The notes: generated from the letters alone by a model not told the origin. A DNA stretch of 39,227 nucleotides from Verrucomicrobiota bacterium (GCA_019244415.1 JAFASN010000106.1:1-39227), one strand, 5' to 3'; counted from the stretch's first letter, positions 1 to 7,996 are shown. Translations and numbers: made by a program.

Positions 1-1
1 A

Positions 2-1603
2 AATCTGCGGCTCACGCCCGGCGACCAGCTGCGAAAAATCTTGTCACCGCTGCCCCGGCAAATAGACGCTGCGGGAATTTTTCTGGCTGGCTGCGCCACA
101 GAAGATGATCGTGCGCTGTTACTCGCGCTGGCTAACGAGATCTGGCCAAACGCATCCATCGCAGTTGGCAGCGACCGCGAGGCTGGGATGGCCGCGTGCC
201 TGGGCAACGGCGACGGCATCGTGGTCAACGCTGGCACGGGCTCTTCGGTGACCGGCCGGCGCGGAGAGCAGATCGAGCGGGCCGGCGGCTGGGGCCACAT
301 TCTGGGCGACGCTGGTGGCGCGTACTTTGTCGCCATTCGCGCCCTCCGTGTGATTTTGCGCGATTACGATCTCGGACGGGAAAACCGCACGTTCGCGGCC
401 AGCGTCTTGTCGAGCTTATCGCTGCGAAATTTCGATGAGCTGGTGCGCTGGGCAAAAACCGCGGGGAAAACGCAAATCGCGGCGCTTGCGCCGGTGGTAT
501 TTCGCGCGGCGGCAGAAGGGGACCAGGCACTGGAGCGGGTGATCGCGGCGAGCGCGACGGCGCTTGCTGATTTCGCCGCCGCAGTCGCGAGCCGGCTCCA
601 ACTCGCCGCGCCGGAAGTGGTACTGATGGGCGGAGTTTTCGAGCAGCAGCCCTCGTATGTGGAACGATTTCGAGCGGGATTGCACCAGCACTTGCCCAAT
701 GCGGCCGTCGCCTTGAGTACGACCCCGCCGGAGCTCGGTGCGGCATGGTTGGCGAGGGGCGACGCCGTTTTCAGCGGTGCCGTCGAACTGAGATCAGAAT
801 TGTCATGGAGTACTGAATCGCCGAATACCCGTTCCGAAAACCTCGATGAGCTCACGCCGATCGAGCTCGTCGAGCTTTTCCTCTTGGAGGAGCGCGCGGT
901 GGAAAACGCATTGCGCTCGGGTGCGGATGAGCTCGCGCGCGCGATCGAGCTCGCGAGCGTCGTACTCGGAAACGGCGGCCGCGTTTTCTACGTGGGCGCG
1001 GGAACGAGCGGCCGTCTCGGCGCGCTGGATGCGGCGGAAATTCCGCCGACGTTCGGCATGCCCGCGGAAGCGATGCAGGCAATCATCGCCGGCGGAGTGG
1101 AGGCATTGCAACACAGCGTGGAAGGGGCGGAAGACGATGGTATGGCGGGCGCAGCTGCGATAGAGGCAAAGGCAATCGGCGCGCGCGATCTCGTCATCGG
1201 GATTTCAGCGAGCGGCGGAGCGGCATTTGTACTAAAGGCCTTGCAGCGCGCGCATCAGCTTGGCGCAAAGACAATCCTGCTGACCTGCAACAGGCATCAT
1301 CATGCCTCCGCGGTGACGAACTTGGTCATCGTTCTGCCAACCGGTCCGGAAATTATCGCCGGCTCGACGCGCCTCAAGGCCGGCACCGCGACGAAAGTGG
1401 CCCTCAATATCATCAGTACCGGCGCGATGATTCAGCTCGGCCGGGTTCGTGGCAACCTGATGATCGATCTCCGGCCTACAAACACGAAATTGCAAGCGCG
1501 TGCCGTCCGTATCGTCGGGCAACTGAGCCGTTGCGATGAGGCAACAGCGCGCCGGCGGCTCGAGAGCACAGGGTGGAACGTGCGCGCCGCGCTAAAAGAA
1601 TAA
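2..1603 (+). CDS. murQ: BadF-type sugar kinase / MurQ fusion (5' partial)
   Basis: The frame is open to the left edge, so the gene starts outside the window. The first ~240 visible residues match the C-terminal half of BadF/BcrA-type ATPases of the N-acetylglucosamine kinase group, with the phosphate-binding VVNAGTGSS and a GGWGHILGDAGG loop. From about visible residue 275 it becomes N-acetylmuramic acid 6-phosphate etherase: a SIS domain with VGAGTSGRLG, DAAEIPPTFG and SVEGAEDD, the last two carrying the two glutamates expected for the lyase reaction, and a C-terminal NLMIDLRPTN block. MurQ converts MurNAc-6-P to GlcNAc-6-P and lactate in cytoplasmic peptidoglycan recycling. The kinase could supply the phosphorylated substrate. 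MurQ is usually a ~300-residue stand-alone protein, so the fusion is the unusual point. The MurQ call is firm; the kinase substrate is inference. Confidence 0.9.
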   Translation, partial: NLRLTPGDQLRKILSPLPRQIDAAGIFLAGCATEDDRALLLALANEIWPNASIAVGSDREAGMAACLGNGDGIVVNAGTGSSVTGRRGEQIERAGGWGHILGDAGGAYFVAIRALRVILRDYDLGRENRTFAASVLSSLSLRNFDELVRWAKTAGKTQIAALAPVVFRAAAEGDQALERVIAASATALADFAAAVASRLQLAAPEVVLMGGVFEQQPSYVERFRAGLHQHLPNAAVALSTTPPELGAAWLARGDAVFSGAVELRSELSWSTESPNTRSENLDELTPIELVELFLLEERAVENALRSGADELARAIELASVVLGNGGRVFYVGAGTSGRLGALDAAEIPPTFGMPAEAMQAIIAGGVEALQHSVEGAEDDGMAGAAAIEAKAIGARDLVIGISASGGAAFVLKALQRAHQLGAKTILLTCNRHHHASAVTNLVIVLPTGPEIIAGSTRLKAGTATKVALNIISTGAMIQLGRVRGNLMIDLRPTNTKLQARAVRIVGQLSRCDEATARRRLESTGWNVRAALKE

Positions 1604-1669
1604 GCAGAATAAGCGCACTTCGCGGCTCCGTTTCGAACAAAAGGGTAACCTCAACCAAAGGAAATCGTT

Positions 1670-1819
1670 ATGCTCTGGACTATCTTTGTTATTCTTCTCG
1701 TGCTCTGGCTGCTCGGTCTGGTCAGCGGCTATGCCTTGGGCGGCTTCATTCACATTCTTCTCGTGATCGCCGTCGTGATTCTGATCATCAACCTGATCGG
1801 CGGCCGCAGAACGTTATAG
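1670..1819 (+). CDS. lmo0937-family small membrane protein
   Basis: A 49-residue protein starting MLWTIFVILLVLWLLG and ending NLIGGRRTL. The start and the spacing of Gly and hydrophobic residues match the lmo0937 family of tiny membrane proteins, common in Verrucomicrobiota, Bacteroidota and Firmicutes. It should form two transmembrane helices split by the short SGYALGG turn. An AAAGGAA ribosome-binding sequence lies about 7 nt upstream of the ATG. The next gene starts 2 nt after its stop, so the two are probably co-translated. No biochemical function is established; an envelope-stress role is often suggested but not shown here. Confidence 0.8.
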   Translation: MLWTIFVILLVLWLLGLVSGYALGGFIHILLVIAVVILIINLIGGRRTL

Positions 1820-1821
1820 CG

Positions 1822-2043
1822 ATGCGCCCGCTCGGGATCGTCGGCATCATCCTTATCATCGTCGGGATCATCGGTTTCGCCTTTGGCGGGCTGAATTGGT
1901 CCACGAAGAAGAAAGACGCGCAGCTCGGTCCTGTCGAAATTTCGCACAACGAGAACCACGGGTTTGCCGTGCCGCCGCTTCTGAGCGGAATTCTCGTTGT
2001 CGGCGGAATTGTGATGGTGATCGCCGGCGCGCGGAGTACGTAG
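1822..2043 (+). CDS. small two-TM membrane protein, unknown function
   Basis: A 73-residue protein with two hydrophobic segments (about residues 4-25 and 52-70) flanking a polar stretch that contains NWSTKKKDAQLGPVEISHNE. The second helix ends GIVMVIAGARST. The pattern resembles DUF3185-like two-helix inner-membrane proteins, but I would not assign it firmly. It starts 2 nt after the lmo0937-type gene and ends 27 nt before trxC. Small paired membrane genes like these often belong to stress regulons, which is inference only. Confidence 0.65.
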   Translation: MRPLGIVGIILIIVGIIGFAFGGLNWSTKKKDAQLGPVEISHNENHGFAVPPLLSGILVVGGIVMVIAGARST

Positions 2044-2070
2044 GCGGGCGACGGCAATTCTTCTAGCGGC

Positions 2071-2505
2071 ATGGACGCGGTGCATGTCGTCTGCCCGAAG
2101 TGCAATGCCGTTAATCGCGTTCCGCCGCAGCGCCTGGCAGAGGGCGCGAAGTGCGGTAAATGCAGCGCTCCGCTGTTTGACTCACATCCGGTTGAGCTAA
2201 CGACCAGCAGCTTCCAGAGCCAGATCACGCGGAATGATCTGCCGGTACTTGTCGATTTTTGGGCGCCGTGGTGTGGGCCTTGCCGGATGATGACGCCGGC
2301 GTTTGAAGCGGCTGCGGCCCAGCTCGAGCCGGAGTTCCGGCTGGCGAAGTTGAACACCGAAAGCGAGCCTGCTATCGGCACTCAATTTAACGTCCGCAGC
2401 ATTCCGACACTTATTCTATTCAGAGGCGGCAGCGAGATTGCGCGGCAGCCCGGCGCGATGACGAATCCGGCGCAGATCGCCGCGTGGGCGCGAGCGCACG
2501 CCTGA
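2071..2505 (+). CDS. trxC: Thioredoxin 2 (zinc-ribbon thioredoxin)
   Basis: A 144-residue cytoplasmic protein disulfide reductase. The N-terminal zinc ribbon has Cys pairs at 8/11 and 28/31. The thioredoxin fold follows, with the active site FWAPWCGPCRMM (Cys68, Cys71) and the cis-Pro loop VRSIPTLILFRGG. Domain order and length match TrxC/Trx2, which tolerates oxidative stress better than Trx1. There is no strong ribosome-binding sequence before the ATG at 2071, 27 nt after the preceding membrane gene. Its stop lies 2 nt before a family B palindromic repeat that separates it from the convergent protease gene. Confidence 0.93.
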   Translation: MDAVHVVCPKCNAVNRVPPQRLAEGAKCGKCSAPLFDSHPVELTTSSFQSQITRNDLPVLVDFWAPWCGPCRMMTPAFEAAAAQLEPEFRLAKLNTESEPAIGTQFNVRSIPTLILFRGGSEIARQPGAMTNPAQIAAWARAHA

Positions 2506-2507
2506 GG

Positions 2508-2575
2508 TGTGGAGGCGGCTGTCCGCCCCGCTGCGGAAGATTTTCCAAGTACGGCTGAGGACAGCCGCCGCTACA
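2508..2575. repeat. Family B palindromic repeat, copy B1
   Basis: Imperfect inverted repeat beginning GTGGAGGCGGCTGTCCGC and ending GAGGACAGCCGCCGCTACA. It closely matches copies near 12036, 13039 and 18104. It fills the gap between convergent trxC and htrA, and the htrA stop codon (TAG, 2573-2571) lies in its right arm. The RNA should fold into a long hairpin from either strand, so it could act as a bidirectional terminator or mRNA end protector. There is no U-tract. Confidence 0.8.
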
Positions 2576-4031
2576 TCGCTTTAAGTACGGCGAATGTTTT
2601 GCTTCCCTTGCGATCGAGGTACAGCAACACGCCTCGCTTGGGATCCGATTTGCTCAGCGCGTCGCGAAATGATTTCACGTCGTTGACTGGTTTGCCGTCT
2701 ACCTCGGTGATCACATCTTCGCGCTCGATTCCCTGTGTTCCGGCGATGCTGTTTTCGGCGACATCAGTGACGATGACTCCGCGCGCCTCGCCGAGGTGAA
2801 GCCGGTCGGCCATCTCCGGCGTAATATCCTGCACCTGTAACCCAAATTTCCCGGTACTTTCCGGCGCCGCAGGGTTAGGCCGGGCGCTCTGGTTCGAGGC
2901 CTGCGAGACCTCGCCAGGCAGCTCGCCGGTAGCGACGGGAATTTCCATCTGCTGGCCTTTACGCCAAACCGTCAGTTTCACGGTTTGGCCGATCTTCTTC
3001 TTCAAAATCTCATGTTGTAACTGTGTGTCAGTGGTTACAGGAGTGCCGTCCACCTTCGTGATCACATCGAGCGGGCGCAGATCGCTTTTGTTCGCCGGCG
3101 CGTCGGCCATGATCGTGCTGACGACAACGCCCTTGTCCACGCCTTTCACCAGCTCACGTGTGGCGGGATCATCACCAAGCGTCTGAATTTGAATCCCCAG
3201 CCAGGGTCGCAGAATCTTTTTTCCCGACACGAGCTGGTCGCCGATCTCTTTCGCGAGATTACTTGGAATGGCGAAGCCAAGGCCCCGGTTCAGCCCATTG
3301 ATCAGCGTGTTCATGCCGATCACTTTGCCGTCGATGTCGCAGAGAGGGCCTCCGGAGTTTCCCGGGTTAATGGACGCGTCCGTTTGAATGTACTCAGGAA
3401 TACTGTAGCCGCCGTTGCTGATCAGTTTCGTGCGGCCTTTCCCGCTGATCACGCCGTAGGTGAACGTGTAATCGAGCTTGAAAGGCGCGCCGATGGCGAA
3501 CGCGAACTGCCCCACCCGCACCGCGTCACTGTCACCGAGCTGGACGACGGGCAAATTGGTTGCGTCAATCTTAACCACGGCAATGTCGGTCTTGTCGTCG
3601 GTCCCGGCCACTTTGCCCTGGAACTCGCGGCCGTCTTTCAGCTTAACCGTGATCTGGTCAGCGTCTTCGACCACGTGGTAGTTGGTGAAAATGTAACCAT
3701 CAGGGCGGACGATGAAGCCCGAGCCTTCGCTCTGGATCGGCTCAAGATTGCGGCGGCGCGGCCGGGGCGAGTCTTTGTCGTCCGGCTGCCCTTGGAAGAA
3801 GAGATCGTCGAGACTAAAACCGTCATTGCCCTCATTCTTCTTTGAGACTTCGATAACGACGACGCTCGGAGCGACAAGCTCGAACACGTGGGCGAAGGCG
3901 TTGTTGAGCTGGTGCACTACATCTTTGCCCGGCTCGGCCGCGGCCGGTGGTATCGTCGGAGAAGGCGTCGGCGATTGCGCGAAAGCGCTGAGTGGAATGG
4001 CGAGAGCGAGGGCGAAAATGAAAGCACGCAT
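2571..4031 (-). CDS. degQ: Do/HtrA-family periplasmic serine protease
   Basis: A 486-residue protein with a Sec signal peptide (residues 1-19, ending AFAQ), a Pro-rich linker, a trypsin-like domain and two PDZ domains (about 245-345 and 385-480). The catalytic triad is His119 (FTNYHVV), Asp149 (DKTDIAVV) and Ser226 (PGNSGGPL). The family degrades or refolds damaged envelope proteins, and the PDZ domains bind exposed C-termini. The acidic/charged loop at 66-93 corresponds to the variable LA loop. It is convergent with trxC and divergent from the small secreted gene at 4220. DegP and DegQ cannot be separated from sequence alone, so the symbol is approximate. Confidence 0.92.
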   Translation of the reverse strand: MRAFIFALALAIPLSAFAQSPTPSPTIPPAAAEPGKDVVHQLNNAFAHVFELVAPSVVVIEVSKKNEGNDGFSLDDLFFQGQPDDKDSPRPRRRNLEPIQSEGSGFIVRPDGYIFTNYHVVEDADQITVKLKDGREFQGKVAGTDDKTDIAVVKIDATNLPVVQLGDSDAVRVGQFAFAIGAPFKLDYTFTYGVISGKGRTKLISNGGYSIPEYIQTDASINPGNSGGPLCDIDGKVIGMNTLINGLNRGLGFAIPSNLAKEIGDQLVSGKKILRPWLGIQIQTLGDDPATRELVKGVDKGVVVSTIMADAPANKSDLRPLDVITKVDGTPVTTDTQLQHEILKKKIGQTVKLTVWRKGQQMEIPVATGELPGEVSQASNQSARPNPAAPESTGKFGLQVQDITPEMADRLHLGEARGVIVTDVAENSIAGTQGIEREDVITEVDGKPVNDVKSFRDALSKSDPKRGVLLYLDRKGSKTFAVLKAM

Positions 4032-4219
4032 GAGAAGCGATTTGGACAGAATGGTAGCACCTGCCGTTCAATGTGGCATTCGTTTGCAAGCACTCGCGGC
4101 TCCGGGCGCTGAGGATGTTCACGGTGCGGCGGCACCTGCGTCCTCCTGCTGATCGCGTTCGTCCGGCCCGCTGTTGCTTTGATCACTCGCTGTGTTTTCT
4201 TGCCGCTGTGTCTGCCGCG

Positions 4220-4591
4220 ATGCTGCGATTGAGCCGAGTGCTTGCGCTCGTGGCGCTTTGTCAGTTCACCGGCGCGCAATGGATCGGCCTCCAATCTGTC
4301 GCCTGGACGCGGATGCTGTTGCAAGAGGCGCCTGGAACGCGCTTCACCCAACTCGTCGAGAAGACATTTGACGGCGCACATCCCTGCCGGCTTTGCAAGC
4401 GCATCGATCACGCTCAGGGTACCCAAAAGAAAAGTACGGTCCCGGTGGAGATCGGGAAAATTCCGCTGGTGCGGGGAGGCGGTGCGACGTTGATCGTTTT
4501 CACACAGACCTCATCCGGCGCTAATTTCGCCGAAACGTTGGTGCCGGTCCGGTTCGATCAGCCTGATTTTCCTCCGCCGCGATTTTGCTGA
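4220..4591 (+). CDS. Small secreted Cys-containing protein, unknown function
   Basis: A 123-residue protein. I chose the ATG at 4220 because it begins a clear signal peptide (MLRLSRVLALVALCQFTGAQ); the frame is open further upstream, but that extension is Arg/Cys-rich and not protein-like. The mature part carries VEKTFDGAHPCRLCKRI, a Cys-x-x-Cys motif next to a His, and ends in Pro-rich sequence with a terminal Cys. Similar short proteins occur in Verrucomicrobiota beside Cys-rich outer-membrane proteins. HPCRLCK could bind a metal such as copper, or be redox-active; this is inference. The next gene begins about 100 nt downstream. Confidence 0.65.
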   Translation: MLRLSRVLALVALCQFTGAQWIGLQSVAWTRMLLQEAPGTRFTQLVEKTFDGAHPCRLCKRIDHAQGTQKKSTVPVEIGKIPLVRGGGATLIVFTQTSSGANFAETLVPVRFDQPDFPPPRFC

Positions 4592-4713
4592 GCTGACGCT
4601 GCTCCGCTGCGCCGCGCGTGTGCGCGTGCCGTAGCAATCTCGCGCAACCCGAGTGCCGCGATTCTCTCGCGTACTCACATTCAGGAGGAATTCTCATCAA
4701 AAATTTTATCACA

Positions 4714-5754
4714 ATGGTTCTGGCCGTACTTGTCGTCACGGCGGTGCCTTTTACCCGCGCCTGTGATCTGTGTGGCTGTTACACTCCGCAACTCGAGGCG
4801 CTGCCGCAGGAAAGCGATGTCACGCCATTCGGCCAACAAGCAATGGCCGCGCACGAGCACCTCGGCGCCTACGCAGCAATCGCCGAGCAATTCACCTACT
4901 TCGGCACCGTGCAGGTGGACGGCCGCGAAATCCCGAACACCACCGACCAGCACCTCGACAGCTCAATCACGCAGTTCGTCGCGGGCTACAGCTTGACCGA
5001 CCGGTTCGACGTTCAGCTCAACGTTCCGTTCATTTACCGCTCATTCCGGCGCCCGGAAGGATTCACCATTGATCAGGGAAATGTTGCCGGTATCGGCGAC
5101 GTGTCGCTGCTCGGGAAAATCGTTTTGTTCCATTACTCGTCACCGGCCAGCCGCGAGTTCGTGGTGAATGGAAAAAATCCCGTAGCCATTCAGCACCAGC
5201 CGGATTTCACGGCGTCGATTGTGGCGCTGGCAGGCGTGAAGTTTCCGACCGGCGACCCGTCGCGAATCAAGGAAGAATTCAGCGAAACGGAAATTCCCGG
5301 CGCCCCCTTGAGCGGAATTCACGGCCACGATCTGACGCTCGGCACCGGCTCGTACGACGGCATTTTCGGCGGCCAAGCGTCGCTCCGCTGGAAGAACTGG
5401 TTCGCGCAGGCTGACGCACAGTTTACCTGGCGCAGCGACGGCGCGTACGGCTACGGTTTTGCTAACGATTTCTCCTGGAGCGGCGGTCCGGGGTACTATT
5501 TTGTGCGGACGCGCAGCACCATTCTTGGCTGCCAGTGTGTTGTTTCAGGTGAGTACAAAGGCCTCGACCGGTTCCGCGGCGACCCGGCCGAAGATACAGG
5601 AATCACTTCAGTATTCATTGGTCCGCGGATCGTCGGCGCGCGTGGGCGCGTGAGCGGCGAAATGGCGGCGGAATTTCCGGTACTCATGCAGAACACCGCC
5701 CTGCAAGTGGTGCCGGATTATCGATTGCGCGCCGGTTTCGCGCTAAGCTGGTGA
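4714..5754 (+). CDS. Outer-membrane beta-barrel-like protein with CDLCGCY N-terminus
   Basis: About 346 residues from the conservative ATG. A hydrophobic signal segment is followed at once by RACDLCGCYTPQ, a Cys-rich mature N-terminus. The rest has alternating, aromatic-rich strands with barrel-like features: repeated GYSLTDRFDVQLNVPFIYR, GIGDVSLLGKIVLF and a C-terminal YRLRAGFALSW. This resembles MetA-pathway/transporter-type outer-membrane proteins. A perfect AGGAGG sits at 4682-4687, too far from this ATG but 8 nt before an in-frame ATC at 4696 that would begin a better signal peptide. The stop codon abuts the ATG of the next gene. Substrate unknown; metal export is a guess from the Cys motifs. 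Confidence 0.65.
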   Translation: MVLAVLVVTAVPFTRACDLCGCYTPQLEALPQESDVTPFGQQAMAAHEHLGAYAAIAEQFTYFGTVQVDGREIPNTTDQHLDSSITQFVAGYSLTDRFDVQLNVPFIYRSFRRPEGFTIDQGNVAGIGDVSLLGKIVLFHYSSPASREFVVNGKNPVAIQHQPDFTASIVALAGVKFPTGDPSRIKEEFSETEIPGAPLSGIHGHDLTLGTGSYDGIFGGQASLRWKNWFAQADAQFTWRSDGAYGYGFANDFSWSGGPGYYFVRTRSTILGCQCVVSGEYKGLDRFRGDPAEDTGITSVFIGPRIVGARGRVSGEMAAEFPVLMQNTALQVVPDYRLRAGFALSW

Positions 5755-6438
5755 ATGGCGGAATGGAAGGCGTTGCTGCTGGTTTATCCAAAGCTCGATC
5801 TGCGGCTGAACATCGGGCGAAAATGTCAGCGATTTGATCATTGTGCGGCCGAGCAGGAAATCGGCGATGCGCTGCAATCGTTTTCTGGATTCCCCGATCT
5901 CGTTCGCGAACTTACTTCGGGAGCGGCGACGATCAGATCGGAAGTCGTCGAAGTTCAGCAGCCGATGCATTCGTTGACAATCCGCGCGCCTAACGAGTTC
6001 TGGCCATCACCGAACGATACTCGAGGCGAACTCGACCAATTTGCGCCTGCCGGCAGGTTCGATTCGCTGTTTATCTTCTGGCCGCAGCACGATTTTGCCC
6101 GAGGCGATTCCGTGCCCGGTACCGCATGGGGATTGGGAATGGGCGCGAGCGAGTGGAGTAACGGCGCGACCTACGCTGCCGTGGCAAACGCCACCAGTTC
6201 CGCGTGGAATGGTGAGGCGCGCGGCGAAGTCTGGCTGCATGAATGGCTGCACGGCGTTTGTCACCATTTCGCGCGGCGCGGCTTCGTCATGCCCGAGCGC
6301 GATGCCGATGGCGCGGAGTTGCACGGGTACACGCGCTCGCCCATACACGGCTGGTGCGATTATTACCGCGATCTCATGAGCGGGAATGTGCTGGAAAATG
6401 GCCAGAGACTCGGCATTCCGCGCAACGCGTGGGGTTGA
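5755..6438 (+). CDS. Putative zinc metalloprotease (HEWLH)
   Basis: A 227-residue protein whose ATG directly follows the TGA of the barrel gene, so it is probably translationally coupled. It has no signal peptide. The strongest signal is WLHEWLHGVCHHF: an HExxH zinc site with His162, Glu163 and His166, preceded by hydrophobic and Trp-rich sequence as in zincins. The third ligand could be within ELHGYT (His190), PIHGW (His198) or YYRDLM (Asp206). I do not recognise a named family. Catalytic metalloprotease activity is inference from the motif and its helix-like context; a non-catalytic metal-binding role for the preceding secreted proteins is also possible. Confidence 0.6.
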   Translation: MAEWKALLLVYPKLDLRLNIGRKCQRFDHCAAEQEIGDALQSFSGFPDLVRELTSGAATIRSEVVEVQQPMHSLTIRAPNEFWPSPNDTRGELDQFAPAGRFDSLFIFWPQHDFARGDSVPGTAWGLGMGASEWSNGATYAAVANATSSAWNGEARGEVWLHEWLHGVCHHFARRGFVMPERDADGAELHGYTRSPIHGWCDYYRDLMSGNVLENGQRLGIPRNAWG

Positions 6439-6475
6439 GGGATGGACAATCTCCGGCTGTCGGCGAAATTTACTT

Positions 6476-6712
6476 ATGCAAGCGGAAGCGTTCGATCGAG
6501 CCCTGCGCGGCCTCTCGCGCCGTGTTCCCTTTCGTGAGTTCCTGGTCGAACTCGTGAGCGGCACGCGATTCGTCATCGAGCACCCGGAAGCGCTGGTGTT
6601 TCGGAACGGCACTGCGATTTATATCGATACGAACGGAGATCTCACCATCTTCAATCACCAAGGGGTTAACCGTTTGTCTGACCACAAACCGCCACGGCTC
6701 CGCCGCCGCTAG
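6476..6712 (+). CDS. Small conserved hypothetical protein
   Basis: A 78-residue protein starting MQAEAFDRALRGLSRRVPF. It has the pattern RPF/VPFxxFLVELVSGxRFxxxHPEALVFRNGxAxYI, then LTIFNHQGVNRL. Short proteins of this pattern are common in Planctomycetota and Verrucomicrobiota and look like a single small beta-rich domain. The ATG at 6476 was chosen because the conserved pattern begins there. The gene follows the HEWLH gene by 37 nt on the same strand. No function is known to me. Confidence 0.6.
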   Translation: MQAEAFDRALRGLSRRVPFREFLVELVSGTRFVIEHPEALVFRNGTAIYIDTNGDLTIFNHQGVNRLSDHKPPRLRRR

Positions 6713-6748
6713 GAAAAATCCTCACCGCCTGCTGCTCCGCACGGCCCG

Positions 6749-6777
6749 TTGACATTTGATTAACGCCGTTAAGATTT
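6749..6777 (+). promoter_or_regulatory. Candidate sigma70-type promoter of kamA
   Basis: A perfect TTGACA lies at 6749-6754. The best -10 candidates are TAAGAT at 6770 (15-nt spacer, 4/6 match) or AGATTT at 6772 (17-nt spacer, poor match). The GTG start of the aminomutase gene follows about 17-20 nt later. The -35 is convincing and the -10 is not. Confidence 0.35.
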
Positions 6778-6793
6778 CGTCTCTACAAGCACA

Positions 6794-7996
6794 GTGAACC
6801 TCACTACCGCCCTGGACGACGGGAAAGAGTTCCGCTCATACGCGCCTGGCTACTGGCCGAACATCGCGCCGGAACTCTGGAATGATTGGAAATGGCAGCT
6901 CAAGAACCGCGTCACTTCGCTGGCGCAACTCGAGGAGCACCTTCAGGTCGATGAAGGCGAGCGCGCGGGCGTTCTCCTCAGCGGCGATAAGCTCGCGCTC
7001 GGCGTCACGCCACATTTTTTTAACCTGATCCCGCGCGACAATCCGGATGATCCCCTGCGGCGCCAGGTGGTTCCGCGCATCGAAGAAACGTGGGCGTCGC
7101 CGTATGATATGGCTGATCCGTGCGGCGAGGACTCGCACATGCCGGTGCCCGGGTTGGTGCATCGATATCCTGATCGCGTGCTTTTTTTGGTGACGGACCG
7201 CTGCGCGAGTTACTGCCGGTATTGCACGCGGAGCCGGGTCGTCAGTGGCGTAGGCGAACAGGAATTGCACACGGAATTTGAGGCGGCATTCCGCTATTTG
7301 GAAACGCACACGGAAGTGCGCGACGTGCTTCTGAGCGGTGGCGATGCATTGCTCTTCAGCGACAGCAAACTCGAGGGAATCCTCAGCCGGTTGCGCGCCA
7401 TTCCGCACATCGAGTTTCTCCGAATCGGCACGCGCATTCCCATTTTCCTGCCGCAACGCATCACGCCGGAACTATGCTCAATGCTGGCGAAGTACCATCC
7501 GCTCTGGATGAGCGTGCACGTCAATCATCCGCGCGAGCTGACAATTGAAGTAAAACAGGCGCTCGAGCGCCTCGCCAACGCCGGCATTCCGCTCGGGAAC
7601 CAAAGCGTGTTGCTCAAAGGCGTGAATGACAATCTCGAGACGATGAAAACGCTCATCCACAAACTTCTCATGTGCCGCGTGCGTCCGTACTACATTTACC
7701 AGTGCGACCTGATCAACGGCTCGTCGCACCTGCGCACATCCGTGGCAAAAGGCATCGAGATCATCGAAGGCCTGCGCGGCCACACCACCGGTTACGGCGT
7801 TCCCCAGTACGTCATCGACGCGCCCGGCGGCGGCGGCAAAGTACCGATTAATCCCACTTACGTCCTTTATCATGACAACGAGAAAATCGTCATCCGTAAC
7901 TACGAAGGGAACATCTACGAGTATCCGGAGACCGGCGCGGAAAACGTGCAGTTCGCGCCGCAACGCGAGTATCACGATGAGTATCTCTATTCGTGA
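6794..7996 (+). CDS. kamA: Lysine 2,3-aminomutase (radical SAM, KamA family)
   Basis: A 400-residue enzyme that interconverts L-lysine and beta-lysine using SAM, a [4Fe-4S] cluster and PLP. The radical-SAM motif is CASYCRYC (Cys137, Cys141, Cys144). The PLP lysine is Lys349 in DAPGGGGKVP. The two aspartates that bind the substrate ammonium in clostridial KamA appear conserved as Asp305 (YQCDL) and Asp342 (VIDAPGG), which favours true lysine aminomutase over the shorter EpmB. The GTG at 6794 gives the usual family length. The window has no ablA/ablB partner or lysine-fermentation genes, so the fate of beta-lysine (osmolyte, antibiotic precursor or tRNA/EF-P modification) cannot be read here. 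Confidence 0.88.
   Translation: MNLTTALDDGKEFRSYAPGYWPNIAPELWNDWKWQLKNRVTSLAQLEEHLQVDEGERAGVLLSGDKLALGVTPHFFNLIPRDNPDDPLRRQVVPRIEETWASPYDMADPCGEDSHMPVPGLVHRYPDRVLFLVTDRCASYCRYCTRSRVVSGVGEQELHTEFEAAFRYLETHTEVRDVLLSGGDALLFSDSKLEGILSRLRAIPHIEFLRIGTRIPIFLPQRITPELCSMLAKYHPLWMSVHVNHPRELTIEVKQALERLANAGIPLGNQSVLLKGVNDNLETMKTLIHKLLMCRVRPYYIYQCDLINGSSHLRTSVAKGIEIIEGLRGHTTGYGVPQYVIDAPGGGGKVPINPTYVLYHDNEKIVIRNYEGNIYEYPETGAENVQFAPQREYHDEYLYS

Noticed and set aside
3189-3845. 218-codon plus-strand frame inside htrA
   Set aside because: It is antisense to the protease and catalytic domain region of htrA and has no independent support.
4073-4219. Longer N-terminus for the small secreted protein
   Set aside because: The extra 49 residues are Arg/Cys-rich and would bury the signal peptide; the ATG at 4220 fits a secreted protein.
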